DNA of 64,000 nt, taken from contig NW_020654422.1 of assembly GCF_003589595.1 (NCBI RefSeq), positions 11,879,855 through 11,943,854 on the forward strand. Reading direction: 5' to 3'. Positions 1-9,483 of the stretch are shown piece by piece. The position numbers and the translations under genes are program-made. Every line of letters starts with the position of its first letter. Within the stretch, counting starts at the first letter, position 1. Source of the stretch: Hyposmocoma kahamanoa. Lineage: Eukaryota; Arthropoda; Insecta; Lepidoptera; Cosmopterigidae. Below the pieces are notes generated by a model. That model had not been told where the DNA came from. It did no database searches and saw nothing but the letters and a program-made list of their open reading frames with translations.

Positions 1-480
1 CTGTAAAAATCTTTTTATATGCAAAAACTCTCATAAATTAAAAACAACATGAAAAGAATACATTATAATGTGTAAACGAATATGTTAATGATGTTGTCTT
101 CAAATTGAGCGTAGTTATTAAAATAAATTGTTCTTTCGCTTTGTTATAGGTTCATTTTTCTTATTATTTCCTAATTATAGTAGACGTACTGATTTCAATC
201 ATTTCAGTTGCTCATAAAAAGAGACGTTTAATCGGAGTCTCATATACCTTAGTCATGAAAATGTTGAATGACAGTGGTGATAACGACGTTGAGTGAACGC
301 TGTACATATATATTATATTGATTTGGGTGTATAGGAACGATTTTTGGTAGTATAAATTTAAAATTTATAGATACCCTTGGGGAAAATTTGGATGGAAATC
401 ATACTACTTATCTGTCTTAAACTACACTCAATCATACATTAAGCTATTTAAATTGTCACTGTCTTAATATTGCTAATTTT
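1..480. repeat. Diverged copy of a segment also present at 5040-5390
   Basis: This stretch has no gene. Words from about 90 to 450 recur in the same order and orientation at 5060-5390. These are an ATAAATTGTTCTTT..GCTTTG block, GTTCATTTT, a GAATGACAGTGGT block, GGGGAAAATT..TGGAAAT and CTATTTAAATTGTC. The two copies are too diverged for a recent duplication. They could be two old copies of an unrecognised mobile element or a local duplication. Confidence 0.45.
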
Positions 481-544
481 TACTGATGTGTGTATATAGT
501 ATATATGACATAAATACTTTTTCAATAAAACTGTGCCTTTACCA

Positions 545-695
545 CGAGTTCACTGAGACAGTTGTCGCCAGCGATAGTGTAAATTACTTCACAATTTTGT
601 ATGGCAAATTATATAGCGTCTCTAGCGATCACAGGAAGAAACAACATTTTGTATGTCGCCGCTATCGTCGCTATCGATAACTGTCACTGTAATCT
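545..695. repeat. Weak inverted-repeat (MITE-like) segment
   Basis: The left side (around 550-577, CACTGAGACAGTTGTCGC...GCGATAG) and the right side (around 655-692, read in reverse) share a GACAGTT.TCG core and repeated GCGATAG words. This suggests a small palindromic non-autonomous DNA element. No target-site duplication could be assigned, so the ends are approximate. Confidence 0.25.
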
Positions 696-729
696 CATGG
701 TAGGCACTGTATAGCTAGCGACATAATAT

Positions 730-1345
730 ATATTGTGTATTAAGGGCGGTTGCCGCCGCCCGCGCAGCGACCGCGTGCGTCTAAGTGTCATAGAAAAACA
801 CGCTCTATTTATTTAGCTTTTATGTTTTAACTTAAATGAGCGTCCCGGGCACGCGGGTGTGGCTGGCTTGAATTTAGTCTTCACGGCGGCCGCGCGGTTT
901 TATTATTTAGAGGAATTTATATATTGTTGCCTAGTAAATAGAATCGCCATTAATGTACATGAAGTAAGTAACTAGGGGCCACGCGAAATCTTTCGCCTTA
1001 TGTAACTGGGCGCTTAGAAGCCTGAAGTCGAAGATTGAGGGCTTTCGGAGTTGGAGTGCGGAATTCCGCTTTAGTGAGTCCAAACTGGTAGAATAAGTTT
1101 AAAGTGCAAAATACAAAAATATGGTTGCGTTGCGAATGCTGTTCGTCTGAACACAAACGACTCACGTCCGTAGGGCAAAAAGCCCGACGATGAATATTTT
1201 TAAGCATGTATCAATAGTGATTAGTTTATTTGATAGATATAATCCTCAAGAAACATTATGCTGTAGTATGTTTTAAAAAAAATCAATTATAATGATTACT
1301 AACAAACTTGACTAGTAAAAACTAAATTGGAGAACAACAACAATC
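730..1345. other. No gene; GC-rich patch at about 745-895
   Basis: No coding sequence is recognisable. The part from about 745 to 895 contains several CpG-rich words (CCGCCGCCCGCGCAGCG, CGGCGGCCGCGCGG) and stands out from the AT-rich surroundings. It could be repeat-derived or regulatory; nothing in the sequence decides. Confidence 0.3.
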
Positions 1346-1970
1346 TACGAGTTAACTAAGGCTTTTGAATATGTGCACTTGATTAGGAAAATTCGCTTTT
1401 ATGGTGTTGCGAGACTTGACCTTGACCTTCTTAAATCATATCTGAGTGTGAGGGTATAGAGCGTCGATGTCAACGGTACGAGATCATCCGAATCTGCAAT
1501 TAGCATGGGCGTCCCTCAAGGTTCAATTCTAGGTCCATTTTTGTTTTTAGTTTATATTAATGATTTACTTAGCCTCATGGACGGTATAGAACATGAGATA
1601 GTATTGTTTGCTGATGATACTTCATTATTATTTAGACACCAATGTGCCTATGACGACGTGAACAATGCTATATCTAAAGTAGTAGATTGGTTTACAGTTA
1701 ATAACCTGCTCTTTAATGAGAAAAAAAAAACAAATTGTGTGAAATTTACATTATTCAATGTTAGACAGATGGACACAAAGATTATAGTTAGAAACGAAAA
1801 ATTTAACCTTGTAGATACAGTTGTATTTCTAAGTATAACTTTAGATTCTAAATTACAATGGGGTCCACATATAAAAAGTTATCAAAACAGCTCAGCTCTG
1901 CATTGTACGCGATAAAAAAAAAACGAAATCTTGGGGACGTTGAAATAGCTAGATTAGTTTACTTCAGCTA

Positions 1971-3513
1971 CACACATCAAAAAAAGTTTGCGATCACTTC
2001 GAAAAACTGAAATCTTTTTTGTTACTGTAGATTATATTATGATTTTTTCTTCTTTTTAGATTCTTTATTTAAAAATAAATTAGAACATAAAACAATGACC
2101 CCGTTCAATTGTTTTTTCATATAAAAGGCTTTCAGTCCTAGCTTACGCTCATTCAGAAATCTGATTTAGTCAATTATAAGCGATTCAAGATATTTTTCGC
2201 GGAAAGTTGTGATTGAAAAAATGCCAAGAGGATAATCAGAGGTTTTACGAGCTAGAATAGTAACTTTGAGGGAAGAAGGATACACCACGAGAGTAATAGC
2301 ACGCAGACTTGCTATATCCCAATCCTGTGTCGTGGCTACGTTGCAGAGGTATCACGGAATGGGGAATTTAGCTGACCGACCCCGCAGCGGTCGCCCAACT
2401 GTTTTGACAGCTGCCCAAAAGCGCTATATTAGATTGCTGGCAGCCCGTGATCCAACAATCAACGCCACTAAAATAAAAGCAGAAGTCAGGGCCGCCTCTG
2501 GGCTTGAAGTTAGCACGCAGACCGTTCGCAATTGCTTGCACCAGGCTGGATTACGAGCACGGAGGTCTTGGTGAGCTCCGCTCAATTCCCGGCAAACGTC
2601 AACAACGAAGATTGCAGTGGGCTAGACTTCGGCAAAATGAAGAAGGTAAGGACGAAAACATTTGGCAAAACTGTCTCTTCGTTGACGAATCCCGAATCAG
2701 CAGTCATCCAGATAACCGACGTGTCCGTGTCTGGAGAAGACCAGGCGACCGTGAAAGACAAAGAACTGCCACTGGAACAGTTCAGCAAGGCGGAAAATCG
2801 GTGTCCTTTTGGGGTGGCATTATGATTGGAGCTAGAACGCCTTTGATCCCGTATCGGGGCTTCATGACAGCAGACATGTACAAAGCAGTTGCTATTGATG
2901 ATATCGTCAGACCATTCCGAGTAAACCATGGGCACCAATTTGTACTGGTCGATGATAATGCGCCCGCACATCGAGCTCAACGAGTCAATGCTGCTCTTCA
3001 AGAATACGATATCACACGATTAGACTGGCCTGCCGGCTCGCCCGACTTAAACCCAATATAGCACGCGTGGGATGCTCTTAAACGAGCAGTATGGAACCGT
3101 GAGCCACGTCCCCAGACAGTTCCAGAGCTCAGGGAAGCCGCTATTGAAGAATGGGATAGGTTACCCCAGGAAATGCTGGATAACATGATCCTCAGCATGC
3201 CCAGGAGGATCTTCGCATGTATTCGAGCCAGGGGAGGAGTTATTTTATATTGAATTCACACCTTTTAATAATAAATTGTTGTTTAAGTTTAATTAAACAG
3301 TCTTTTTCTTTCTATGAAATTTCTATCACTATTACATTATGATTAATGACTCAATTTTTTAAAATAAATAATAAAAAATAGTTTTATATTTTCATTTCAA
3401 ACAGGGTATTCCTATTTAAAGAAAGCATACAACATAGATTTTTTCTTGATAAAGTTAAATTTAAAGAATTATAGGAGCTTATGCTATTGATCGCAAACTT
3501 TTTTTGATGTGTG
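1971..3513 (+). mobile_element. Tc1-type DNA transposon (DD34E), inactivated
   Basis: The element is bounded by 26-bp perfect terminal inverted repeats (1971-1996 and 3488-3513, beginning CACACATCAAAAAAAG). It is flanked on both sides by TA (1969-1970 and 3514-3515), the Tc1/mariner target duplication. The length of 1543 bp is normal for Tc1. Joining the flanks across one TA restores the reading frame of the host LINE (YFSYYHCLMSYG). This shows both the exact insertion point and that the LINE was there first. The perfect repeats argue for a fairly recent arrival, although the transposase is already broken. Confidence 0.95.
2221..3253 (+). pseudogene. Tc1 transposase pseudogene
   Basis: The transposase would cut and paste its own element. 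It opens at the ATG at 2221 (MPRG) and reads through an N-terminal paired-like helix-turn-helix region (about 2266-2560, with REEGYTTRVIARRL and GNLADRPRSGRPT). The catalytic domain follows. The first acidic residue is in LFVDES (around 2680) and the second in VDDNAPAHR (around 2953). The third, 34 residues on in the NPI-HAWD context, should be Glu but is a TAG stop at 3059-3061. Other lesions are a TAA as codon 5 (2233-2235) and a frameshift near 2565-2580. The frame then resumes to a TGA at 3251. The DD34E spacing identifies the Tc1 family. No active protein can come from this copy. Confidence 0.92.
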
Positions 3514-3688
3514 TACTATCACTGTTTAATGTCATACGGCATTTTGCTTTGGGGTAATGCCGCCGATATTAAATAGAATCTTTGTCCTGCAGAAATGTGC
3601 GGTTAGGCCAATTTACAATCTAGGCCTCAGAGTGTCTTTGAGAGATAAGTTTAAAGAGAGTAACATTAATTAAATTTTTTATTGAATT

Positions 3689-3935
3689 GATATTCAATTA
3701 TTTTTTGTGAAATTACTCCACTAGTTTGTTATAATTATTTATACAAAGATCGAACACTCAGAAAAAATTTCTTCGAGCCGGTCGGATTCGAACCGACGTC
3801 TTCTTGCATACCGTGCCAGACGCTATACCAACTAAGCCACGGAACGAACCAACGGACCTCACGAATTTTTCTATGTGCTTGCGTCGTGTCTTTTGTATTT
3901 GGTTTTTCAACGACTTTTTAGTCGTAGCGTAACAT
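3689..3935 (-). repeat. tRNA-containing dispersed repeat, copy 1
   Basis: Read on the minus strand, a tRNA-like segment at about 3775-3848 has a box A (TGGCTTAGTTGG) and a box B (GGTTCGAATCC) at normal spacing. Its acceptor stem does not pair, so this is not a working tRNA gene. The similarity to the copies at 44430-44672 and 53028-53275 extends about 90 bp upstream of the tRNA part (AGCACATAGAAAAATTCGT) and about 90 bp downstream (GTTCGATCTTTGTAT, then an AT-rich end). It is a tRNA-derived SINE-like element inserted in the older LINE. Confidence 0.75.
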
Positions 3936-4405
3936 AATAGCGTAGAGAGTAACATTCTTACACTAACGTCGCAGTACATAATTTATAAAATGTTATGTAA
4001 GTCAAGAAAAACATTTTTTTTTATAATGTTTTATAAGGGGCATTCTATACGCTTATATAATAAGATTCCGATTGATATTCAAAATTTGTCATTTACGAGG
4101 TTTAAAAGTATAGTGTAACAAAAACTTAGTACTAAAGGTTGTCTATTATGCAGTTTCTGCGAACTTGGATGACAAAAATCCGTGGTAGGTAGCCATTTAG
4201 TCTTACAGGTATTCTCGATCTAATATGTTTAAATTAAATATTGTAATGATGTATTCAAATATATATTTACAAAGTACAACCCCTAGAGTTTCTTGCTTAT
4301 TCTTCTCGGGGGAATCTGACTTACGAATGAGCAGTAGAGCTTAATCAGAATTACAATTTCAAGTGTAATTTGCTTACCTATTAAATAAAGATTATTTGAT
4401 TTTGA

Positions 4406-4735
4406 CTATGACCAGTAATCGACACTCACCAATAATGAACACCCAATAATTGGCACTTACCAATGAGAAACATGTTACTATGATAGAAAATATTGTCTTA
4501 AATCTTATTCGAAGTGAATTTAAGAAAAATGTCGAACACTGGTGCTTCTTGGTCACTGGTGCCAGCACCTTATATAGTAAACACAATAGTGTTTGTAGTT
4601 AGCATTTTAATTAGTTAAATTACGACTCTTCCAGATTATATACTTATTAATTTAATAATGTGTAAATAAGCTAGTGGTTTATAAGTTTTGTTTCAACAAA
4701 AATCAGTAAAAACAAACGAAATGTAAAAAGATCTT
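4406..4735. other. No recognisable feature
   Basis: AT-rich sequence with no gene, repeat or site that I can support. Confidence 0.5.
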
Positions 4736-4738
4736 CAT

Positions 4739-4875
4739 TTTATCGTACCATGGCTTGCACTATAATGCCGTCGTGGTAAAAGGATTTGCGAGTCGACGAA
4801 ATGTCCTCGCCGATTGTTGCTCAGTATGCGCCCGACGTACAGGAAAGAATGGGACGTAGTGCGGGGAGGGCAACG
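4739..4875. repeat. Dispersed repeat shared with 62959-63095
   Basis: The two segments share, in the same order, TTATCGTA, CACTATAAT, GTCGTGGT.AAA, TCGACG, GCCGATTGTT and GCGGGGAGG. The element is not identified and no coding content is clear. Confidence 0.5.
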
Positions 4876-4935
4876 ACTTCAATCTATAGACAAGAACATT
4901 CACAGAAACTAAAAACTTAAAACTTATGCAATACT

Positions 4936-5009
4936 CTTTCAAGATGTTAATTAATCAGCATTTTTGGGCCTAGAAGCACAAAAATGCTCATTAATTAACA
5001 TCTTGAAAG
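4936..5009. repeat. Near-perfect 31-bp stem-loop
   Basis: The arms 4936-4966 and 4979-5009 are complementary except for one position, around a 12-base loop (GGCCTAGAAGCA). The total length of 74 nt is in the size range of microRNA precursors. However, so perfect an AT-rich stem could equally be a small palindromic transposon or a replication snap-back product. There is no evidence of expression. Confidence 0.6.
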
Positions 5010-5039
5010 ATATAGATCACATAGAATAAAGCTATTCTG

Positions 5040-5390
5040 TGTGAATAATTATGTTAACGACTTACTATAAATTGTTCTTTTGCTTTGTAATACGTTCATT
5101 TTGCCTTCTACATGCCATGTTTCATGACTGTAGCAGACAGATACTATTTCTGTTCAGGATTACTTATATAAGAATGACAGTGGTAATGATGATGAATGAT
5201 TACACTGAGTTAGGTTTTATGAATCTTTGGTTGTACAAAGTAAAATCGTAGATTACACATAATATGGGGAAAATTAGTGTGGAAATTATACTGTTTGTCC
5301 ACGTGAAATAGTTCAATTGCAACCAATGACACGTTACTCTATTTAAATTGTCGTTGTTTTCAAATTTTTTAGGTGTTTATGACGCAAGTT
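5040..5390. repeat. Second copy of the segment at 60-480
   Basis: This is a diverged copy in the same orientation as the segment at the left edge of the window (see the 1-480 entry). No protein of known type is encoded. Confidence 0.45.
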
Positions 5391-5442
5391 ACATTTGTGT
5401 GACTGTTACATAATGAAAGGCATGAAAAGACGAAGTGTGAGT

Positions 5443-5916
5443 TTATGCAACGAGCCGACAGGAGAGGCCGCGCAATCGCCGATACATGACTCCCTTCGAC
5501 CAAAACTCTTCCTTCATGAAGGTCGATAGATGTTCGGTCGGCGTTCTCACCACAAACGAATTAAAATTTACATTGTGGCGGAACTCCAACCGCTCGACCC
5601 TCAGGGTGTATTTGGCTTTATATCTGATATACTCTACTATCTTCTCAGACTTTGTGGAGTAATGCAGTCGTGACAGGTACAGAAGCGTCGTCGGTATGGC
5701 CGGCCGCAGCAGGAAGTTCGACCCTGTCGGTGCTGTGCCACACTGGCTACGGCTGGTGGGTCTCCTCTTCCTCTTCACCACCTTTGTGAAGCCGTCCTCA
5801 TCGCACCGGCCCGTCTGCCTCTGCGGTTTTGCAACTTCAGAGGCAGGCTCACGGGGATTGTTTTTGCTCTTATACGATTGCCGCAACTCAAGTTTCGAAT
5901 ATTGGTTCTGTTTCAT
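5443..5916 (-). pseudogene. LINE ORF1 (gag-like) remnant
   Basis: An open frame of 157 codons starts at the ATG at 5916 and ends at 5443. The N-terminal third is basic and polar (DGFTKVVKRKRRP). The C-terminal half (LHYSTKSEKIVEYIRYKA ... FNSFVVRTP ... FWSKGVMYRRLRG) has the pattern seen at the end of ORF1 proteins of CR1/Jockey-type non-LTR retrotransposons. Those proteins bind RNA and chaperone the LINE transcript. No zinc knuckle and no following ORF2 are present, so it is a truncated remnant. Family assignment rests on remembered pattern only and should be treated as moderate. Confidence 0.55.
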
Positions 5917-6289
5917 GATTTTATTTACTCGTAGAAAAAGTATTGCATGCAGTCATTACATATTAGGTTTTAAAATCTCGTATCTATTACCTAGGCACGG
6001 TACCTACTCGACTTTAAGAACCCTCATTATGCAACAATTGCATAAAATACTATTACTGTCTTGCTACCTACATATTAAAATTGCGAATGAAGTTAGATTT
6101 GTCCACCTTCAGCTAACGGCTTGACAGTTTGTAGGACCACAGTTACATCAAAGCGTGCTAACTTTAGTAATTTTACCTGTATGTTTGATTTTTTGTTTTT
6201 CCAATTATATAGTTTTTAGATATATGGAGTTTTTTACCACTTGTCAGGGGCTTTAAAAGATTGATATCGGTACATAAAAATACTTCACA
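5917..6289. other. No recognisable feature
   Basis: I see no gene or repeat here. Confidence 0.45.
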
Positions 6290-6545
6290 CTCAATCCCAA
6301 ATAATCTTTATTACTTACATAAATAAGCAAGCAAATTACACTTGAAATAGTCACGTTGATTAAACTCTACTACTCACTCGTAAGGCAGATTCCCCTGAGA
6401 AAAATAAGTAAGAAACTAGGAGTTGCTCTTTTTGTAAATGTACATTCGTATACATTTATCACTTACAATATTTATGTCAGACATAATAAATCAAGGTACC
6501 CTATAAGAGTTAAACAGGTCATCCATGGATTTTTGTCATCCAAAC
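6290..6545 (-). mobile_element. LINE 3' end, copy 2 (same family as 4030-4405)
   Basis: Reverse-complemented, this matches the 3' tail of the LINE at 4165-4405 and the fragment at 55315-55575. Shared words are TGGATGACAAAAATCC, TTACGA.TGAG.AGTAGA, CAAGTGTAATTTGCTT and AATAAAGATTATTTG. It is a 5'-truncated insertion that ends 18 bp past the Gr stop codon, so it may lie inside or just beyond the receptor's 3' untranslated region. Confidence 0.8.
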
Positions 6546-6558
6546 CTAAATACATGTG

Positions 6559-6564
6559 TTTATT
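6559..6564 (-). promoter_or_regulatory. Candidate poly(A) signal of the Gr gene
   Basis: An AATAAA on the minus strand begins at the last base of the Gr stop codon (TAA at 6566-6564). If used, the 3' untranslated region would be only tens of bases long and cleavage would fall at the edge of the LINE insertion. Confidence 0.45.
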
Positions 6565-6790
6565 TAATTTATTGTCATATTTATCGGTATTGTGGAAGCA
6601 TTATTTGCAACAAAATCGTCAGTAATTTTAGGAAATGCAAACTGTAACTGCGTAATAATATAAACGAACACAGATGATCCTATCTTGAGCAGGAGTCCAG
6701 TGTCAAAGTAGACAATACCATAGATTGAAAACCGCGAGTCCCGAATTTCCAAAGTTCGAATGATTTGACGACTTAATTCGAACATTTCAT
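6564..6790 (-). CDS. Gr gene, coding exon 4 with the QF signature
   Basis: The acceptor is CTTTTTACAG. The exon starts with the last two bases of an Asp codon, continues EMFELSRQIIR...SIYGIVYFDTGLLLKIG, and reaches the last membrane segment ending VYIITQLQF. A 24-residue polar tail ends at TAA (6566-6564). The layout matches the conserved last exon of insect Gr genes. Confidence 0.9.
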
Positions 6791-9428
6791 CTGTAAAAAG
6801 AAATTGTCATGAGTATTTGTTTGAAACGACCCGGGTACGAAAAGAGCTCCTTGTTTCAGTAGAGCTCTTTGCGCATGAGTTCGTCCAGAGAAGTACTGCC
6901 ACCCTACATGTTTCTTCCGGTTTTGAAGGATAAGGTGTTCCTGAAACTACAGACATGGGACTTGTCCACTTTATGTCTCAGGGTGGCAGGCCGAGTGGTA
7001 GTACCCCTCAGATCTTTGCGATTTAAGCTCTGAGTGACACTGCAACTGTTATGGATAGACGTGTCCCTCTACCATGGCGCACGACTTGTTTGTACCGTCA
7101 CTTTATATCATAAGAAAAAGATTGACGCATGTGGAGGAAGTAAAAGTGTGTATACGTAGCATCAGCCTACCACATTGAGATATGGGTATGGAAGTACGCT
7201 CGTAGAGGACACCAATCGCAAAGAAGCAGATTGGCAACTTCTTTTTGGTGTTTTGGACACTTTGATTGTTTTTCGAAAGCTGTTTATTATAGTCAAAAAT
7301 AGAAGAAATGAACCTATTGTACTCGTATAGGTTTTAGAGAAAAAGTCAGATGTTCAAGCATTTTCTCGTCATTATCGAGTTAGATCGCACCCGCATATAT
7401 CACAATAAATGCGAGAAAATGTAATTTTCTGCCAGATTTTGAAATGGTTATTTTACGTAAACTATATGGATATATAAACGCGTATTCTATGGTATCAAAC
7501 ACCATGTAGGTAACCCTCGGCGGAAATGATAACTGCTAGACTTATAGGGTAAGACTCATGTCCTACCAGCAATTAGGTAATTACTTAGATATTTCATGAT
7601 CTCTACTGTATAATAATACAATAAAAAATAGGTTTTTCTGACACTGTTTTTGTTCTTTTTTGTGACACCAAGTGACGGGACGAACCAGTCGTGCGTTAAC
7701 CTGGCGTTAAGCGACACGCATGTCCATAGCAGTTGCAGTGTCATTCAGAGCTTTAAATCGCAAAGATTTGAGGGACATTGCAACTGCGCCTGCCATTCGC
7801 AGACATAATTTGGCAATTTTCATGTGCATGTTATTTCACCGGCACACCTTTAAAAACGGAACGTAGTATAATGCGTACATTACTGCTTGGCGGCAGAAAG
7901 AGATAAGGTGGCAGTACTTCCCTGGACGAACTCTTTCTTAAGGAGCTCTACTGCTAATCCAGCTGAACGAAGATGACTTAATAAGAATTTAATTACCAGT
8001 GTAAGTGGGTTTCAGCTGTATATAAGCGCATATGAGTTTGGTCTGATTGACCTGTTCAGTAAACATTCCTGCTTGCTGACTGAGTAGAATTTGAACATTC
8101 CAGCTGAGAAGACACCAGGATGCTATGGCTGCTATTCGGGTCACATCTTTATCTGTATCCTGAAACCGAAAATGGTGATCGTACGCAAAGAGACTTTTTT
8201 TACATTATACTACGTAAAATTAAAAGAAAAATGGTTTTGTGAGATAAAATGTTATTTTCATAAATATTTACGTAATCTTTTTTTAATGGACGTAGGTATG
8301 TTTAAGTTAGGCTAACTCATGAAAATTAAAAAGTTCTTACCCAAATTAAAAATATCTGCTAAGTTAAAAAAGAACTTTAATTGCGCAAACGAATGCTAGA
8401 AATTACAAAAACGCAATTTTATAAAGCATTATTCACACTGACATTACTTACGTAAGACTTGGCGCAGTCTATGAACGCTTGCACGGTCACAAAAGTACCC
8501 ACAATTATGTACGAGAGGCACATGAATAGCTGAAAATGAATATGAATTATTAAAAACAATTTAATATTTATAAATTCTTTAACAATCGTCACACATCTTT
8601 CTTATTTCCGATAGTAATGGTACTTACGGTAAATCTATAGCAATTTTCCAAGTACCGCAGTTTTTCGAAAAGCATCACGAAAGCCTTGACAAATTTTTCA
8701 GTACCCGCTCTTTCATGAAACTTAACCGATTGGTCTAATTTTTTATTCCAGAAAAGCGTATTGAAAGGAACCTGATTTGGGATATAATCTAAATTTATAC
8801 GAGCGTGATTTAGCAGTGCGACGTTTAGGTAACGAACTCTTAGTATTAAATGGAGGTAGAGGGTCAGAAATAATGACAGATCGTAGTATATGCAGCAAAG
8901 CAACATGAAAGTTTCGAAAGCAAAGATTACTCCATCAATTTTTACAACGTAAGTGAAGTACATAGTTATATGTAATGCTGTTTGAAAAGCTCCATCTACT
9001 AAGCAAAAAATAAAGAAAACCACGGATGTAATGTCTCTCATAAATATTGTTTCCTTTGCTCCGAGAAAATCGTCCATTTCAATACACTTCTTGAAAAAAA
9101 GGCCTGATTCGTTACTGTTAAAAAAACAAATGTTTATCAACACACATGTATGGAATATATCGAAATTCACTATAATGATTGCCTCTGCAAGTAGCAATAC
9201 GTGATCTCTCCAATATAATGCGTATACCATGTAAGCCATGCCTATGTTAATTATTACTACCACAAATAAGGTATAGAATATTGAAGCTCTTGATTTGTGC
9301 TCTATTTGACCATGTTTGATATGAAAGCGTGCTAGACCGAAGTATAACAAGGGCCGAAATATCGGACTATAGATTCTTTCCATATATTCTTGGTGCAGAG
9401 TTTGTTTTTCTGAATTATCCATTTCCAT
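6564..9428 (-). CDS. Gustatory receptor (Gr family, 7tm_7), four exons, complete
   Basis: Insect gustatory receptors are seven-helix ligand-gated cation channels in the plasma membrane of taste neurons, with the N-terminus inside the cell. The gene joins 9428..8628, 8529..8452, 8159..7997 and 6790..6564 on the minus strand. All junctions use GT/AG and the phases agree (0, 0, 1), giving 422 residues, a normal length. Hydrophobic segments lie near residues 48-72, 77-103, 133-158, 166-196, 269-286, 300-316 and 376-397. The C-terminus has the family signature ending in QF (VYIITQLQF, residues 390-398). Introns are 98, 292 and 1206 nt. The last carries two family-B repeats in opposite orientation. 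No stop or frameshift breaks the coding sequence, so the gene looks functional. The exact receptor class (bitter-like or other) cannot be told from the sequence alone. Confidence 0.9.
6857..7116 (+). repeat. Family-B SINE-like repeat (copy 1), in Gr intron 3
   Basis: The repeat starts CAGTAGAGCTC and runs through AAGTACTGCCACC, a GACATGGGACTTGTC block, CCTCAGATCTTTGCGATTTA and GCGCACGACTTGTT, ending ACCGTCAC followed by an A-rich stretch. It shares this order with eleven other copies in the window. Confidence 0.85.
7668..7957 (-). repeat. Family-B repeat (copy 2), in Gr intron 3
   Basis: Full-length copy in reverse orientation (AAGTGACGGG ... GGAGCTCTACTGCT on the plus strand). It lies 39 bp from exon 3 of the receptor gene. 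Confidence 0.85.
7997..8159 (-). CDS. Gr gene, coding exon 3 (54 codons plus one base)
   Basis: The exon follows a CGGTTTCAG acceptor and ends before GTAATT. It opens in phase 0 (DTDKDVTRIAAIASW) and ends in phase 1. The middle (ILLSQQAGMFTEQVNQTK) sits where Gr proteins have the loop before the last helix. Its leftover G joins AT of exon 4 to make GAT (Asp 348), restoring the DEMFELSRQ frame. That phase fit is the main support, because without this exon exons 2 and 4 cannot be joined in frame. Confidence 0.85.
8452..8529 (-). CDS. Gr gene, coding exon 2 (26 codons)
   Basis: A 78-nt exon between a TTTTCAG acceptor and a GTAAGT donor, phase 0 at both ends. It reads LFMCLSYIIVGTFVTVQAF followed by IDCAKSY, one membrane segment. 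Confidence 0.88.
8628..9428 (-). CDS. Gr gene, coding exon 1 (267 codons)
   Basis: It starts at the ATG at 9428 (MEMDNSEKQT) and ends in phase 0 at ...NCYRFT before a perfect GTAAGT donor at 8627. It encodes the cytoplasmic N-terminus and the first four hydrophobic segments. The open frame runs 12 codons into the intron before a stop, which supports the donor site. Confidence 0.9.
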
Positions 9429-9478
9429 TATACGAGCTTCTGCTTGTGGGTTTTACGTCTGTTTTAAATGTAGTGTAC

Positions 9479-9483
9479 ACTGA
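9479..9483 (-). promoter_or_regulatory. Candidate initiator (TCAGT) of the Gr gene
   Basis: On the minus strand TTTCAGTGTAC lies about 50 nt before the Gr start codon and contains the arthropod initiator pentamer. This is position and motif only. Confidence 0.25.

Larger units (their letters stand above)
1352..4405 (+). mobile_element. Decayed LINE (non-LTR retrotransposon), split by two later insertions
   Basis: Reverse-transcriptase remnants run from 1352 (LTKAFEYV, the start of the fingers/palm region) through the GVPQGSILGP block at 1508 and the FADD box (LFADDTSLLF, about 1603-1635). They continue as SYGILLWGNAADI at 3530-3570 and end with the C-terminal thumb (YNKIPIDIQ) near 4058-4085, followed by a 3' untranslated tail to about 4405 with an AATAAA. 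The copy is dead: there is an in-frame TAG at 1457-1459, a frameshift near 1900, and two insertions (Tc1 at 1971-3513; tRNA repeat at about 3689-3935). Around 50 residues between the palm and thumb parts seem to be missing at the second insertion. The protein resembles CR1/Jockey-group LINEs, but the clade is not certain. Confidence 0.8.

Noticed and set aside
2582..3001. 139-codon minus-strand frame
   Set aside because: It is the shadow of the Tc1 transposase on the other strand.
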